Both the position numbers and the translations under genes were made by a program. Shown here piece by piece: positions 27,701-33,859 of a stretch of 64,000 bases of DNA. This DNA comes from Liolophura sinensis (taxonomy: Eukaryota > Mollusca > Polyplacophora > Chitonida > Chitonidae). The notes beneath the pieces were generated by a model. It did not search any database and had not been told where the DNA came from. It saw nothing but the letters and a program-made list of their open reading frames with translations. Location of the stretch: positions 622,501 to 686,500 of the forward strand of contig NC_088295.1 in the NCBI RefSeq assembly GCF_032854445.1, read 5' to 3'. Each line of letters begins with the position of its first letter. Position 1 is the first letter of the stretch.

Positions 27701-28575
27701 GTGTATAGCAATGATGTTTGAGGATTCGTGTATATAATGGCACCATTCCCTATTCTATGGACGACGTATGTACCATGGTAACTGTATAGGGTATATATCA
27801 ATGATGGAAGAGAACTAGTGTGTTCGAATGGCCCGTCTCCCTTTTCTATGGACGAGGGATATACCATGATGACTGTATAGGGTATACATCAATGATGGGA
27901 GAGGAATGGTGTGTCTAATGGCGCCACTCCCTTTACCTTGCACGAGGTATGTACCATGGTGACTGTATATGTTAGATATCAATCGTGGGAGAGGTGCGTC
28001 TAATGGCGCCACATAACCATATCAACGTTCAGATATTATTTTCGACAACTTGTATGCTAGCATGGAACGCGGTTTGAATACCGATTTTATTAATTCACCT
28101 ACAACATACTTTTAGATCTTTGGTAGTTTGTGTTAAACGCCGTTTTTCGAATTTGCCTGGTGATTTTGGACCTGGAACGTCCATATTGGTTGATGGCTTG
28201 TATACGAACGTCGAATTCGACGCATAAATTCATGTTAATCTACGTTAGTTAGTGTTTTGTTCTAACTGCTTTTTTTAATTGTTAAAAATTAGCAAACGTA
28301 TACGTCCCTTGTCACCATGACTTATGTAGAATTAGTTCAAATATGCAGTAATGCTAACAGAATAATTAATTAATCTATTAAACTGTTAGAGTGCTGTGTT
28401 GAACCTTCCACATATAGATGCCTATTTCGTATCATTCTGTTAGTTATGGAATTAAGGATCTTACTAGGTACGGGTGCACTTGATACGATTTAGTGATGCT
28501 GCTCAGTTTGTAAAGATTTAAATATGTACATTTTGGTTATTACTTCAGTGGTTGCAGAACACCATGTTCTGTTGA
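2530..28575 (+). CDS. calpain gene A, complete, 20 coding exons
   Basis: Encodes a classical calpain, a cytosolic Ca2+-activated cysteine protease that makes limited cuts in its substrates. Coding exons: 2530-2675, 4019-4088, 7551-7655, 9442-9595, 9707-9884, 10418-10507, 11918-12003, 12867-12944, 13495-13588, 13829-13916, 18024-18172, 19115-19332, 19735-19765, 20007-20121, 20472-20530, 20911-20979, 21084-21162, 22445-22561, 24201-24268, 28549-28575. The product is about 673 residues with this order: short N-terminal anchor, protease core (Cys about 75 in GNCWF, His about 239 in MGHAYS, Asn about 263 in RNPWG; the His-Asn spacing of 24 equals that of vertebrate calpain-1), C2-like domain, and PEF domain ending WLQNTMFC. 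All junctions are GT-AG and in phase. The only defect is one missing base in exon 1. Subtype within the classical calpains is not assigned. Confidence 0.93.
2703..2745. repeat. (GT)n followed by 18-G run
   Basis: A GT microsatellite leads into an uninterrupted run of G at 2728-2745, 27 bp after the donor of calpain A exon 1. A G run of this length can form intermolecular quadruplexes and is a common site of length error. Confidence 0.9.
2746..3589. other. intron A1, unique part
   Basis: Intronic sequence with no recognised element except a small run of CACCTGTCATCCGGGCA-type repeats at about 3440-3545. No coding exon was seen. Confidence 0.5.
3590..3735 (+). mobile_element. SINE-1 3' end with AAAT and AT tail
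   Basis: Only the 3' end of the SINE-1 family is present (AAGTGAAATATTCTTAAGTA, then CACCAGTCAAATAAATAAA), followed by an (AAAT)n/(AT)n tail to 3735. The tRNA-related head is missing, so this is a 5'-truncated copy inside intron A1. Confidence 0.85.
4019..4088 (+). CDS. calpain A exon 2
   Basis: Acceptor CTTTGCAG, donor GTGAGT. Encodes [17 protein letters not shown] and ends just before the catalytic Cys block, the standard calpain motif preceding GDCW. It starts in phase 0 and ends with one base of the next codon. Confidence 0.95.
4089..4890. other. intron A2, first part, nothing recognised
   Basis: AT-rich intronic DNA. No exon, SINE or tandem array could be supported here. Confidence 0.5.
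4896..5155 (+). mobile_element. SINE-1, full length, tRNA-derived
   Basis: The head resembles a tRNA with an A box (GTGGCTCAGTTGTTAGC) and a B box (GTTCAAGTCC). It is followed by a conserved body (CTGCGGATG, CCGGGCTCTGGCGGG, ATAATGCTGGCC) and the tail AAGTGAAATATTCTTGAATA, ending in ATAAATAAATAAA. The structure is typical of tRNA-derived SINEs in molluscs. The copy is diverged and is not a functional tRNA gene. Confidence 0.88.
5322..5482 (+). mobile_element. SINE-2 fragment (3' half)
   Basis: Carries the SINE-2 body (GTCTCAGTGAAGTACCACTA, GGAAATCCGTCCTGCAAC) and tail (TTCCTTCGTCGTCATATGAC, AGTACGACGTTAAAC, then CACTCACTC). The tRNA-like head is missing. Confidence 0.85.
5580..5843 (+). mobile_element. 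SINE-1, full length, with target-site duplication
   Basis: A full copy: A box GTGGCTCAGTCGGTTAGC, B box GTTCAAGACC, body GGTCTGCCAGCAACCTGCGG and tail ending CACCAATC plus poly-A. The 11-base direct repeat AGAATTCAGAC flanks it at 5569-5579 and 5844-5854, the mark of LINE-dependent retrotransposition. This copy is better preserved than the one at 4896. Confidence 0.95.
5991..6554. other. intron A2, unique part
   Basis: AT-rich non-repetitive intron. No coding signal was recognised on either strand. Confidence 0.45.
6555..7085. repeat. 33-bp degenerate minisatellite
   Basis: About 16 copies of a 33-bp unit with the core GTTGTATATTGGGTATCCCC followed by CGAACCGT. Because the period is 11 codons, both strands carry apparent 11-residue repeat proteins (up to 192 codons on the minus strand). 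There is no start context, flanking exon or non-repeat domain to support translation, and the array lies wholly inside intron A2. Confidence 0.9.
7551..7655 (+). CDS. calpain A exon 3 (catalytic cysteine)
   Basis: Acceptor TTCTTCAG, donor GTGAGA. Encodes [17 protein letters not shown] and then FFRVVPQDQ, ending DYAG. The Cys codon at 7556 is the active-site nucleophile. It enters and leaves in phase 1. Confidence 0.96.
7822..8121. repeat. 31-bp minisatellite, about 9 copies
   Basis: Near-identical units of TATAAATAAAGGTTAATCTT plus ACCTGTATGCT in intron A3. Low divergence between units suggests recent expansion. Confidence 0.92.
8238..9290. repeat. ~16-bp degenerate repeat, about 65 copies
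   Basis: Long degenerate array of CACATTAGCCTCATTA-type units filling the rest of intron A3. The units differ at several positions, so this array is older than the 31-bp one next to it. Confidence 0.9.
9442..9595 (+). CDS. calpain A exon 4
   Basis: Acceptor CATTTTCAG, donor GTAAGT. Encodes [13 protein letters not shown], the VIVDDFLP motif and [13 protein letters not shown], all hallmarks of the calpain protease core. It starts in phase 1 and ends in phase 2. Confidence 0.96.
9707..9884 (+). CDS. calpain A exon 5
   Basis: Acceptor TGATCTACAG, donor GTGAGT. Encodes [22 protein letters not shown] and [10 protein letters not shown]. This is the region linking the two halves of the protease core. 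It ends in phase 0. Confidence 0.96.
10418..10507 (+). CDS. calpain A exon 6 (catalytic histidine)
   Basis: Acceptor TTCTGTCAG, donor GTAAGA. Encodes [18 protein letters not shown]. The His codon at 10478 in GHAYS is the active-site base. It is in phase 0 at both ends. Confidence 0.96.
10528..11036. repeat. ~41-bp degenerate minisatellite in intron A6
   Basis: About 12 units with the core GTACGGAACACGTCTACATG followed by TGGTCCCAATATAATGACT. Some units (for example near 10978) read TATGGGACATGTCTACA, very like TATGGGACATGCCTACA of the preceding exon, so the array may derive partly from exon 6. Confidence 0.88.
11037..11555. other. intron A6, unique part
   Basis: Non-repetitive intronic DNA with no recognised exon or element. 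Confidence 0.4.
11556..11905. repeat. ~63-bp degenerate repeat, 5 copies
   Basis: Units share TTCTCGTGGGTGAGGAGGGA and TTTGGTCTGTTGTCGAC. The array runs almost to the acceptor of exon 7 at 11917. Confidence 0.85.
11918..12003 (+). CDS. calpain A exon 7 (catalytic asparagine)
   Basis: Acceptor GTGTTGTAG; the donor is the weak GTTAAA. Encodes [20 protein letters not shown] and then EWNGPWSDR. The Asn codon at 11960 completes the triad. It ends in phase 2. The donor departs from GTAAGT at several positions. Confidence 0.95.
12215..12860. repeat. ~31-bp degenerate minisatellite, about 20 copies
   Basis: Units of the type CTGTTGTTAATACTGTCTTT plus AACTGTTACCCC fill intron A7 up to the polypyrimidine tract of exon 8. 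Unit length varies by one or two bases. Confidence 0.9.
12867..12944 (+). CDS. calpain A exon 8
   Basis: Acceptor TTATCCAG, donor GTGAGT. Encodes [14 protein letters not shown] and DDGEFW, the conserved end of the protease core. Phase 2 at both ends. Confidence 0.95.
12966..13232. repeat. ~52-bp minisatellite, 5 copies
   Basis: Units share CCATGACACTGTCGTCTCTA and TAAAGTATGTTTATTGACTT, starting soon after the donor of exon 8. Copies are nearly identical. Confidence 0.9.
13495..13588 (+). CDS. calpain A exon 9
   Basis: Acceptor TGTTACAG, donor GTAAGG. Encodes [19 protein letters not shown] and ends with QEVAIDM, at the start of the C2-like beta-sandwich domain. It ends in phase 0. Confidence 0.95.
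13829..13916 (+). CDS. calpain A exon 10
   Basis: Acceptor GTTTTCAG, donor GTAAGG. Encodes [14 protein letters not shown] and the [10 protein letters not shown] block typical of calpain domain III. It ends in phase 1. Confidence 0.95.
13950..14250. repeat. AT-rich simple repeat (TTTA)n
   Basis: Imperfect ATTTATTTAATTATTTG runs in intron A10. Confidence 0.85.
14518..17565. repeat. 44-bp dimeric minisatellite, about 68 copies
   Basis: The unit consists of two related 22-bp halves, CCACCGTTGTACATGCCCG(ATT) and CCATTGTGGTACCTGCC(TACTA). At about 16340-16500 and 16975-17160 the array drops to 22-bp monomers of the type CCAATACCGTTGTGGTACC. These two stretches lie in a duplicated block of roughly 220 bp about 640 bp apart. 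ORFs of up to 403 codons arise because the unit lacks stops. Confidence 0.95.
17566..18000. repeat. decayed edge of the 22/44-bp array
   Basis: Diverged CTAATACCATTGTATTACCTG-like units continue from the main array to within about 20 bp of exon 11. Older units at the edge and fresher ones inside are usual for arrays that turn over from the middle. Confidence 0.8.
18024..18172 (+). CDS. calpain A exon 11
   Basis: Acceptor ACTACAG, donor GTATGT. Encodes [29 protein letters not shown] and IAIGYDVYR, the acidic loop and strands of the C2-like domain. It ends in phase 0. Confidence 0.95.
18212..18326 (-). mobile_element. SINE-1 fragment, minus strand
   Basis: Reverse complement of the SINE-1 3' half: TTATTTATTTGATTGGTGTT at the left, then GGCGGCCAGCATTATGG and GGCAGAGCCCGTGGGAAACC. 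The tRNA-like head is absent. It lies in intron A11. Confidence 0.85.
18370..18525. repeat. imperfect direct duplication
   Basis: Two related blocks, each with GACAGTGTGA(T/A)AGCT followed by ACACGTA and AAATGCGGCT or AAATACGGCT, lie in tandem. Origin unknown. Confidence 0.6.
19115..19332 (+). CDS. calpain A exon 12
   Basis: Acceptor TTTCTGTCAG, donor GTGAGA. Encodes the rest of the C2-like domain, with [19 protein letters not shown] and [11 protein letters not shown], closely matching the PPGEYILVPSTFEPN block of vertebrate calpains. It ends in phase 2. Confidence 0.96.
19333..19734. other. intron A12, possible old transposon remnant
   Basis: Contains TACCGCGTTCACACG, several AAACCGGTTT-like blocks and a second TTTACACGACC segment. 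GCGTTCACACG motifs are often seen in short nonautonomous DNA transposons, but no inverted terminal repeat was found here. Confidence 0.3.
19735..19765 (+). CDS. calpain A exon 13 (linker)
   Basis: A 31-bp exon: acceptor TTGTTTTCAG, donor GTAAAA. Encodes [11 protein letters not shown], the linker between the C2-like and PEF domains. Read-through into the intron meets a stop at 19787 after seven further codons, which would give a PEF-less product. The PEF exons that follow make splicing the main outcome. Confidence 0.85.
20007..20121 (+). CDS. calpain A exon 14 (PEF, EF-hand 1)
   Basis: Acceptor TTTCGCAG, donor GTAAGT. Encodes [20 protein letters not shown] and then [13 protein letters not shown], the first EF-hand of a penta-EF-hand domain. 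It ends in phase 1. Confidence 0.93.
20472..20530 (+). CDS. calpain A exon 15 (PEF)
   Basis: Acceptor TATTTACAG, donor GTATCT. Encodes [20 protein letters not shown], matching the FSLEACR-MI-LMD helix before EF-hand 2. It ends in phase 0 inside the Ca2+ loop. Confidence 0.93.
20911..20979 (+). CDS. calpain A exon 16 (PEF, EF-hand 2)
   Basis: Acceptor TTGTTGTTAG, donor GTATGT. With the previous Asp it forms the loop [12 protein letters not shown], then [12 protein letters not shown]. The ligand positions are suitable for Ca2+. Confidence 0.93.
21084..21162 (+). CDS. calpain A exon 17 (PEF, EF-hand 3)
   Basis: Acceptor TTTACACAG, donor GTAGGT. Encodes [19 protein letters not shown], a canonical Ca2+ loop, and ends AMFQTMG in phase 1. 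Its last bases and donor (GACTATGGGTAGGTC) are repeated many times in the following intron. Confidence 0.94.
21163..21930. repeat. ~57-bp minisatellite containing the exon 17 end and donor
   Basis: About 13 units, each with GGACTATGGGTAGGTCATGC followed by AAGCTCACTATACAT and GGCTTAGGATCTTGC. The 15-base GACTATGGGTAGGTC at the true exon 17/intron junction recurs in many units with its GT, so the array seems to have grown from the splice junction. Each such copy is a possible decoy 5' splice site. Confidence 0.92.
21932..22440. repeat. ~22-bp degenerate minisatellite
   Basis: Units of GTGTTGAGGTATGTGTCACT type run to the acceptor of exon 18. Many units contain GGTATGTG, which also resembles a 5' splice site. 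Confidence 0.88.
22445..22561 (+). CDS. calpain A exon 18 (PEF, EF-hand 4)
   Basis: Acceptor TGTTCTAG, donor GTAAGT. Encodes [18 protein letters not shown] and [14 protein letters not shown], the degenerate fourth EF-hand. It ends in phase 1. Confidence 0.93.
22955..23880. repeat. 63-bp minisatellite, about 14 copies
   Basis: Units contain GACAGCTACATGTCCAGCAT, ACGGTAACTAGCTAGATGG and CCAACTATTTACCACAACTA. The ATGTACGGTAACT part resembles ATGTACCGTAAGT at the end of exon 18 (11 of 13), a weak hint of the same junction-derived origin. Confidence 0.9.
24114..24154 (+). other. possible alternative terminal exon of calpain A
   Basis: A strong acceptor (pyrimidine-rich, TATTTTGCAG) is followed, in the phase left by exon 18, by 13 complete codons (ACG to [14 protein letters not shown] at the end) and TAA at 24152. 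It would replace EF-hand 5 with a short tail. There is no homology support; it may be a chance acceptor. Confidence 0.3.
24201..24268 (+). CDS. calpain A exon 19 (PEF, EF-hand 5)
   Basis: Acceptor TGTTTTCAG, donor GTATGT. Encodes [20 protein letters not shown] and then LDE, the start of EF-hand 5, and ends in phase 0. The last ~36 bases plus the donor are the founder of the 90-bp array in the next intron. Confidence 0.92.
24269..28015. repeat. 90-bp array built from the exon 19 end and its donor, about 42 copies
   Basis: Each unit carries GTGTCTAATGGCGCCACTCC, CTTTACCTTGGACGAG and GTATGTACCATGGTG, the end of exon 19 ([12 protein letters not shown]) with its 5' splice site. A spacer of about 40 bp (GTATAGGGTATACATCAATG, ATGGGAGAGGATT) follows. 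The central 25900-26830 part is most uniform. Near 24580-25460 the exon-like part has drifted to CTTTAACTTCGACGAG. The period is divisible by three, so long ORFs appear on both strands; they are not genes. Confidence 0.96.
28016..28548. other. end of intron A19
   Basis: Unique AT-rich intron sequence between the array and the last exon. No element recognised. Confidence 0.5.
28549..28575 (+). CDS. calpain A exon 20 (stop)
   Basis: Acceptor TTATTACTTCAG. Encodes WLQNTMFC and TGA. The W-L-Q-x-T-M ending is the usual end of PEF calpains (WLQLTMYS-like), so this short exon is well supported despite its size. Confidence 0.93.
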   Translation, partial: WLQNTMFC

Positions 28576-29680
28576 ATATTATGACAAATGTGAACCATTT
28601 GTAAGAGTTAGAAGAAGATGGTCATGGCGACGGGTGATGATACTGTTGACGACAAAGGTGGCGATGATGATGGATGTCGAACTATGAAGCAGAGATGTGA
28701 AAGCTCAGCTTTTCCGATCTATGATCCACGTATTTAGTGATGGCGATGTACTGAATGTATGTATGTCGACAAACTGAACTGACTTATGTTTACGGTTAAG
28801 TCTGTAACGAGATCCTACCGACGGTGACAACAAAAGATATTCCTATATATAAAAGTTTGTACCGGGATAAAATGTACACCGTTGGTGTTTTTCTGTTTAA
28901 AATACCGTGGTGTACTGTCGTGCGAAAAAATGTTAACTGACGTATTTTACTGAAAATTTGAAATGAAGATTTGTAATTAAACCCCATAACTACATCTTTT
29001 TTTTATAAATATTCAAAGAGGTGGCTTGTTCACACATTCAGTATTTCTGTAAGTATTAGCAAATGTCTACTTGCTCACACGTCTGTTTTCTACGTTGATA
29101 ATATTTTGTTATTTGTTTACCCCCTAATTCACCTGGGATATCCTACTGATAGTTATAGCCTCTGCATTTGTCCGAATGGGCACAGGAGTAGATGTGTTCT
29201 CGGAGCATGTTACTTTTGTTCTGCAATATTTCTGGGAAATTTTTAAGTCAATGTTTAATTTTCCAGATCTGTGCTGTGCAATTTTCTGTGGAGCTCATTA
29301 TTGTTGGATGTAATATACATAATAGGTAAAGCCGTCAGTATAGTTTTGTTACATGCAATGTTTGGATAATTTTAATAAAAATGGCAGCTTTTGATAAGGA
29401 TTTTTCATATGCATTATTGTATATTTGTAAAACTTCTGATTTTTATTTACTATACCAGCCCAACAACAATGTACATTTCCAGATCTACAGTTATATTATT
29501 GTATGAAGTTCACGAAAATATGCACATTCAAGTCTGACCTTGCGATATCCTAGCAATATCTTTACATTTCGCAGGAGCTAATGGAAGGGCTGTTAAACAT
29601 TTATGAAGAAGTATCGGAAATAAAAAAAAAATGCTATGTGCATGAATTTACGTTCCAATGTCTTGTCTATATCCAACTTT
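28576..29680 (+). other. 3' region of calpain A with candidate poly(A) signals
   Basis: AT-rich sequence after the stop codon. ATTAAA at 28976 and AATAAA at 29374 could each direct polyadenylation; which one is used cannot be told from sequence. No further exon was seen. Confidence 0.5.
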
Positions 29681-30440
29681 CGTATGTCCTCTAGCAAGGT
29701 CCGGTCGTATTGGACTGTCCCACTTACGACCAGGTAGGAAGCAAGTGTCTGTCTCGTATTATAGGGTGTATCTGTCTCGTAGTGCACAGGATGTATGTGC
29801 CTCGTGTCAGAGACAGTATTCGTCTCGTGTTATAGCCTATGGACCCAGGGCCTGCTGACATTGCTAGGCTCCTTTTTGAGATTGTGTTTGGGGCGTTATG
29901 TTCATCGTGTAACATGCTGTATCAGTTAGGGGCCGTATCTGCCTCGTTTTTTGGGAGGGGGATGAGGGTGGGGGCGTCGTATCTGCTTAGTATGGGGGCG
30001 GGGGGGGGGGGGGGGGGGTATCTGCCTCGTGTTCTAGAGGCCCTGTCTGCCTCGTATTATAGGATATGTCTGCCTTGGCGTGTTTACCTCGTGTTACGGG
30101 CCGTATCTGCCTTGTGTTGGAGGCCCTATCTACCTCATATTAGAGGTTAAATCTGCCTCGTTTTAGTCTACCTTGTTGGGCAATGGATATATTTATTTAT
30201 CTGAAGGCTGTACTCAAAAATATTTCACTTATACGACGGCGGCTAGTATTATGGTGGGAGGAAATCGGGCAGACCCCGGAGTTGCTGACAGACTGTCCCA
30301 CTTATGACCAGATAGGAAGCCAGTGTCGTATTATAGGCTGTATCTGTCTCGTTTCAGAGACCGTATTTGTCTCGTGTTACATCCTATAGACCCAGGGGCT
30401 GCTGACAGACCGCACCACTGACGACCAGATAGGAAGCCAG
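29681..30440. repeat. degenerate TATCTGCCTCGTGTTATAG repeats with a 19-20-G run
   Basis: Diverged units of roughly 25-30 bp with TCTGTCTCGT(G)TTATAG. A G-rich run lies at about 29998-30018. A block with GGACTGTCCCACTTACGACC at about 29713 recurs near 30290 (GACTGTCCCACTTATGACC). Confidence 0.75.
30191..30281 (-). mobile_element. SINE-1 fragment, minus strand
   Basis: Reverse complement of the SINE-1 3' end: ATATTTCACTTATACGACGG, CGGCTAGTATTATGGTGGGA, then GGGCAGACCCCGG. It interrupts the surrounding degenerate repeat. Confidence 0.85.
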
Positions 30441-30469
30441 TATGAGCTTGTCAAAGTTAAATAACACAC

Positions 30470-31735
30470 CACCTCATTGTACAACCCTTACACCACAACA
30501 TGTCATTGCACGATCTTCATAACTCACCACATCGTTGAACACCATCTCGTTGGACAACCTTTATAACACGCCATCTCCTTCGACTACCTTTACAACATTC
30601 ATCTCCGTTAACAGTCTGTACAACATACAATCTGACTGAACAACCTTTATAACACACCATCCCATGGTCAGATTATCGACGTGAAACGCCCTTTACGGAC
30701 TATGAATGGTATACGAATGTCGGACGTGACTTTATCTTTATAACACATCACTTCATTGGACAACCTTTCTAACACACCATCTACTTAGACAACCTTTATA
30801 GCACACCATGTCTTTGGGAAACCATTATAACATCCACCTCATTGGACAACCTGTATAAGACACCATTGTTAAGAACAACCTTAATAAGGGACTCTCCGCA
30901 TTAATCGTTCGCATTTGTAAGGTAACTAAAAGGTGAGACCGAAGTTCAAGAAAGGAAAACTGATTCCTATACTAACTTGGTATTTAAATTACTGCGTTGT
31001 CAACGTGTCGTGTAGAAAAGATTTGCATGGTTAGTACAGCTAGCCGGTTTCCTGACAATTGTGATCAGTGAAGCGTGTCGTTTTGTAGTCGACATTCCCT
31101 GCTGCGCCAGCAGCACTATCTCATCGGACAGCCTTCATAGCACACCATCCCAATGGACAACCTTCATAACACACTATCCCAATGGACAAATCTGCTGTTC
31201 ACACCATCCCAGTGGACAACCTTTACAACACACCATCCCAATGGACAACCTTTATAACACACCATCCCAATTAACAACCTTTACAACGCACCATCCCAAT
31301 GGACAACCTTTACAACACACCATCCCAATTAACAACCTTTATAACACACCATCCCAGTGGACAACCTTTACAACACACCATTCCAATGGACAACCTTTAC
31401 AACACACCATCCCATTACAACACAACACACTATCCAATGGAAAAATCTGTTGTCCACACCATCCTAATGGACAACCCTTATAACACAATGTCCCAATGGA
31501 CAACTCTGTTGTCAACACCATCCCAATGGACAACCTTTATAACATACCATCCCAATGGACAACCTTAACAACACACCATCCCAATGGACAACCTTTACAA
31601 CACACCATCCCAATGGACAACCTTTACAACACACCATCCCAATGGACAACCTTTACAACACACCATCCAAACTGACAAGTCTGTTGTCCACACCATCTCA
31701 CTGGACAACTTTCATACACGCTATCTGAATTGATA
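30470..31735. repeat. 29-bp minisatellite, diverged then regular
   Basis: Units of CAACCTTTACAACACACCAT plus CCCAATGGA. The 31100-31720 part is regular (about 20 copies); 30470-30900 is a diverged outer part of the same family. Confidence 0.88.
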
Positions 31736-31909
31736 CCTATATTAATATGGCAAAATCAAAATATAAGCTAAAATGGACAACATAGCCCAGGTCTGGTTGA
31801 TGAAATTGCCAGTTAATCTGTCTCGACTATGTACATGTTTGCCGTAGAGATACGAAGTGCACTAAGGTAAGTAAGCACCTAACTACATTTACAACTTATG
31901 TTATGGAAC

Positions 31910-32046
31910 TATGGGTCTGCCAACAATCTGCGGGTGGGTTTCCCCAGGGCTCTGCCCGATTTTCACACACATAATGTTGGCCGTTGTCGTATAAGTGAAA
32001 TATTCTTGAGTACGGCGTAAAACACCAATCGAATAAATAAATAAAT
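31910..32046 (+). mobile_element. SINE-1, 5'-truncated
   Basis: Body and tail only: GGTCTGCCAACAATCTGCGG, GGGCTCTGCCCG, ATAATGTTGGCCGTTGTCG, AAGTGAAATATTCTTGAGTA, CACCAATCGAATAAATAAAT. No tRNA-like head. Confidence 0.88.
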
Positions 32047-33701
32047 ATGGAGCTATGAGGTGTACCAAGTAACGCGTGATTATATTGACTTATGTTCTAG
32101 AGATATGATGTGCACTTAGCTAATGGTTACTTAACACTAAGTATGCTTCATGAAAAAAACCATGCGAGGCTCACTCTTATTTTTGGACCAGCAGGATATC
32201 AGTGAAATACGCTATAGTGTTGTAAAAAGAAAGGTAAAAATGTACCAAGAAAGGACTTTACATTACACAAGATATATAGAATGAGAATGAGAAAGTAGGG
32301 GGGGGGGGGTGAGGGTGAAATTTGAATGAAATGTATTAGTGGCTTTAAAGGAGAAGTAAAAACCAAATTCTGCTATAACTTGCTTATAGCTGCTACTAAA
32401 ATGGTTTCTTTCAGATCGTAACTTAATGTGCCAAGCCCTGTATGTCAGAAGACGAAGAAAATATGGGATTCGGTGCGTGACATGTGTCAAGCCTGTAGTA
32501 CTACATTATAGCCAAAATGGAGATGAAATGCCGTGAAGTCATGTACCTTCTTACACATTCCCGAGTGGAGAGTAGCCACTGTTTATAAATACGTGGAGTT
32601 TGTTTTCTTTGAGTCCGGAATATTGAAAAATCTGTTGCTGGAAACTTTACCTGGACATTTGAACACTTTAAGCATTGCCTTTCACTCAGATATAGTCAAG
32701 CATTCACGGCTGTCAACTCTCACCTGATATTACAACGTCAGTCTTCACTCGATAATTGGAACCATCACTGTCTTATTTTAAGGAAATAAATGTGAATGCT
32801 TGCTTCAGATACCCATTTGATGTCCTTTTAATGAAGCTTTTCATTCTTTCTATGTAGAAACTCTTTACATGCAGGTATTTGAACACCAGTGGAGAGCAAC
32901 AATGGACCTCCGGCAACAACGCTCTACAACATTAACCATAAACTAAGTAGCATATAAAGCTATAGGAAAGCTCTGCACCTCACATGGGTGTTGTTTCTAC
33001 GATGGAACTTTCGGTAATGGGACATGCCCAACATTCACATACTGAATGGTTACAGAGAGCCGGAGGGTTCACTCGGGTAAACTATTCCACAGAAAAACAG
33101 TCAGGACAAATTTTAAGCTGTTCTGGGAGACAATTTAAACTATTCTTTCATTGATCCTTTTATTTGCTTGAAGCAACCATCTCAGCCCTAACTGGCATTT
33201 GATCCGCTAGCCTGTTGAAGCCAGACCAGAAGAGTTCTAGCAATACCATTACCTTAGACCCTGTACTATGCAGGTCATCAACTGTTAAAAAACAAGAAGC
33301 ACGTTTGTGCGGATTGTGTATAGCACACGACACCTAATACCCTATCGGTCTGGGCTGTATGGACGACTGACAGCGTGAGTAGGGTATTCCTTGCCGACAG
33401 GAGTTAGTGTTTTCCCCGCGTGTATACAAGGTCGAGTTCCCCTGTGTTATCCGGTATGCGTGTTTTTAGCGCAGGTATACGAGGAAACTACCCACTACTC
33501 GAATGCACACTACACAGAAAAGTGCACAGAGGCGTGTCGCACAGCCCAAAAGGCACAATCGTCAACTCATAGGGGTGCTGGCGTGAAATTCCTTGTTTAT
33601 TATCATTCTAATCTGTTAACCTGAGATACATATTGGACTATGTTAGAGGCGACGAGAGACACTATTGCCACTTTGCACTAACACACGTCCTCTCTGCCCA
33701 G
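32047..33701. other. upstream region of calpain gene B
   Basis: Mostly unique AT-rich DNA, with a short G run near 32298. A noncoding 5' exon of gene B probably lies here or further up, because an acceptor (CTCTCTGCCCAG) ends at 33701, six bases before its ATG. Short ORFs in this stretch have no recognisable domain. Confidence 0.4.
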
Positions 33702-33859
33702 TGCTACATGGATTACGCCGACTTAAGGCAGACCACCTGGCGCAGGGCGTGCTGTTCCAGGATCCGCACTTCAAACCTAATAACAATTCCATCTACTTGG
33801 ACGGTGCTCCGAGGTCAATTCGGTACGGCCGGGGACAAATCGTCTGGAGGCGGCCTCAT
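33702..33859 (+). CDS. calpain B exon 1 (start codon, one-base frameshift)
   Basis: The acceptor ends at 33701, the ATG is at 33708 and the donor is GTAAGT. It begins MDYADLR, shifts frame, and continues HLAQGVLFQDPHFKPNNNSI to IVWRRPH, aligned with the anchor and first core segment of gene A. Adding one G at AGGCAG (about 33728) restores A-D-H-L-A-Q. As in gene A, the exon starts six bases before the ATG. Confidence 0.87.

Noticed and set aside
33391-33624. 77-codon ORF before calpain B
   Set aside because: No domain or homology was recognised and it ends before the exon 1 acceptor. It could be noncoding leader sequence at most.
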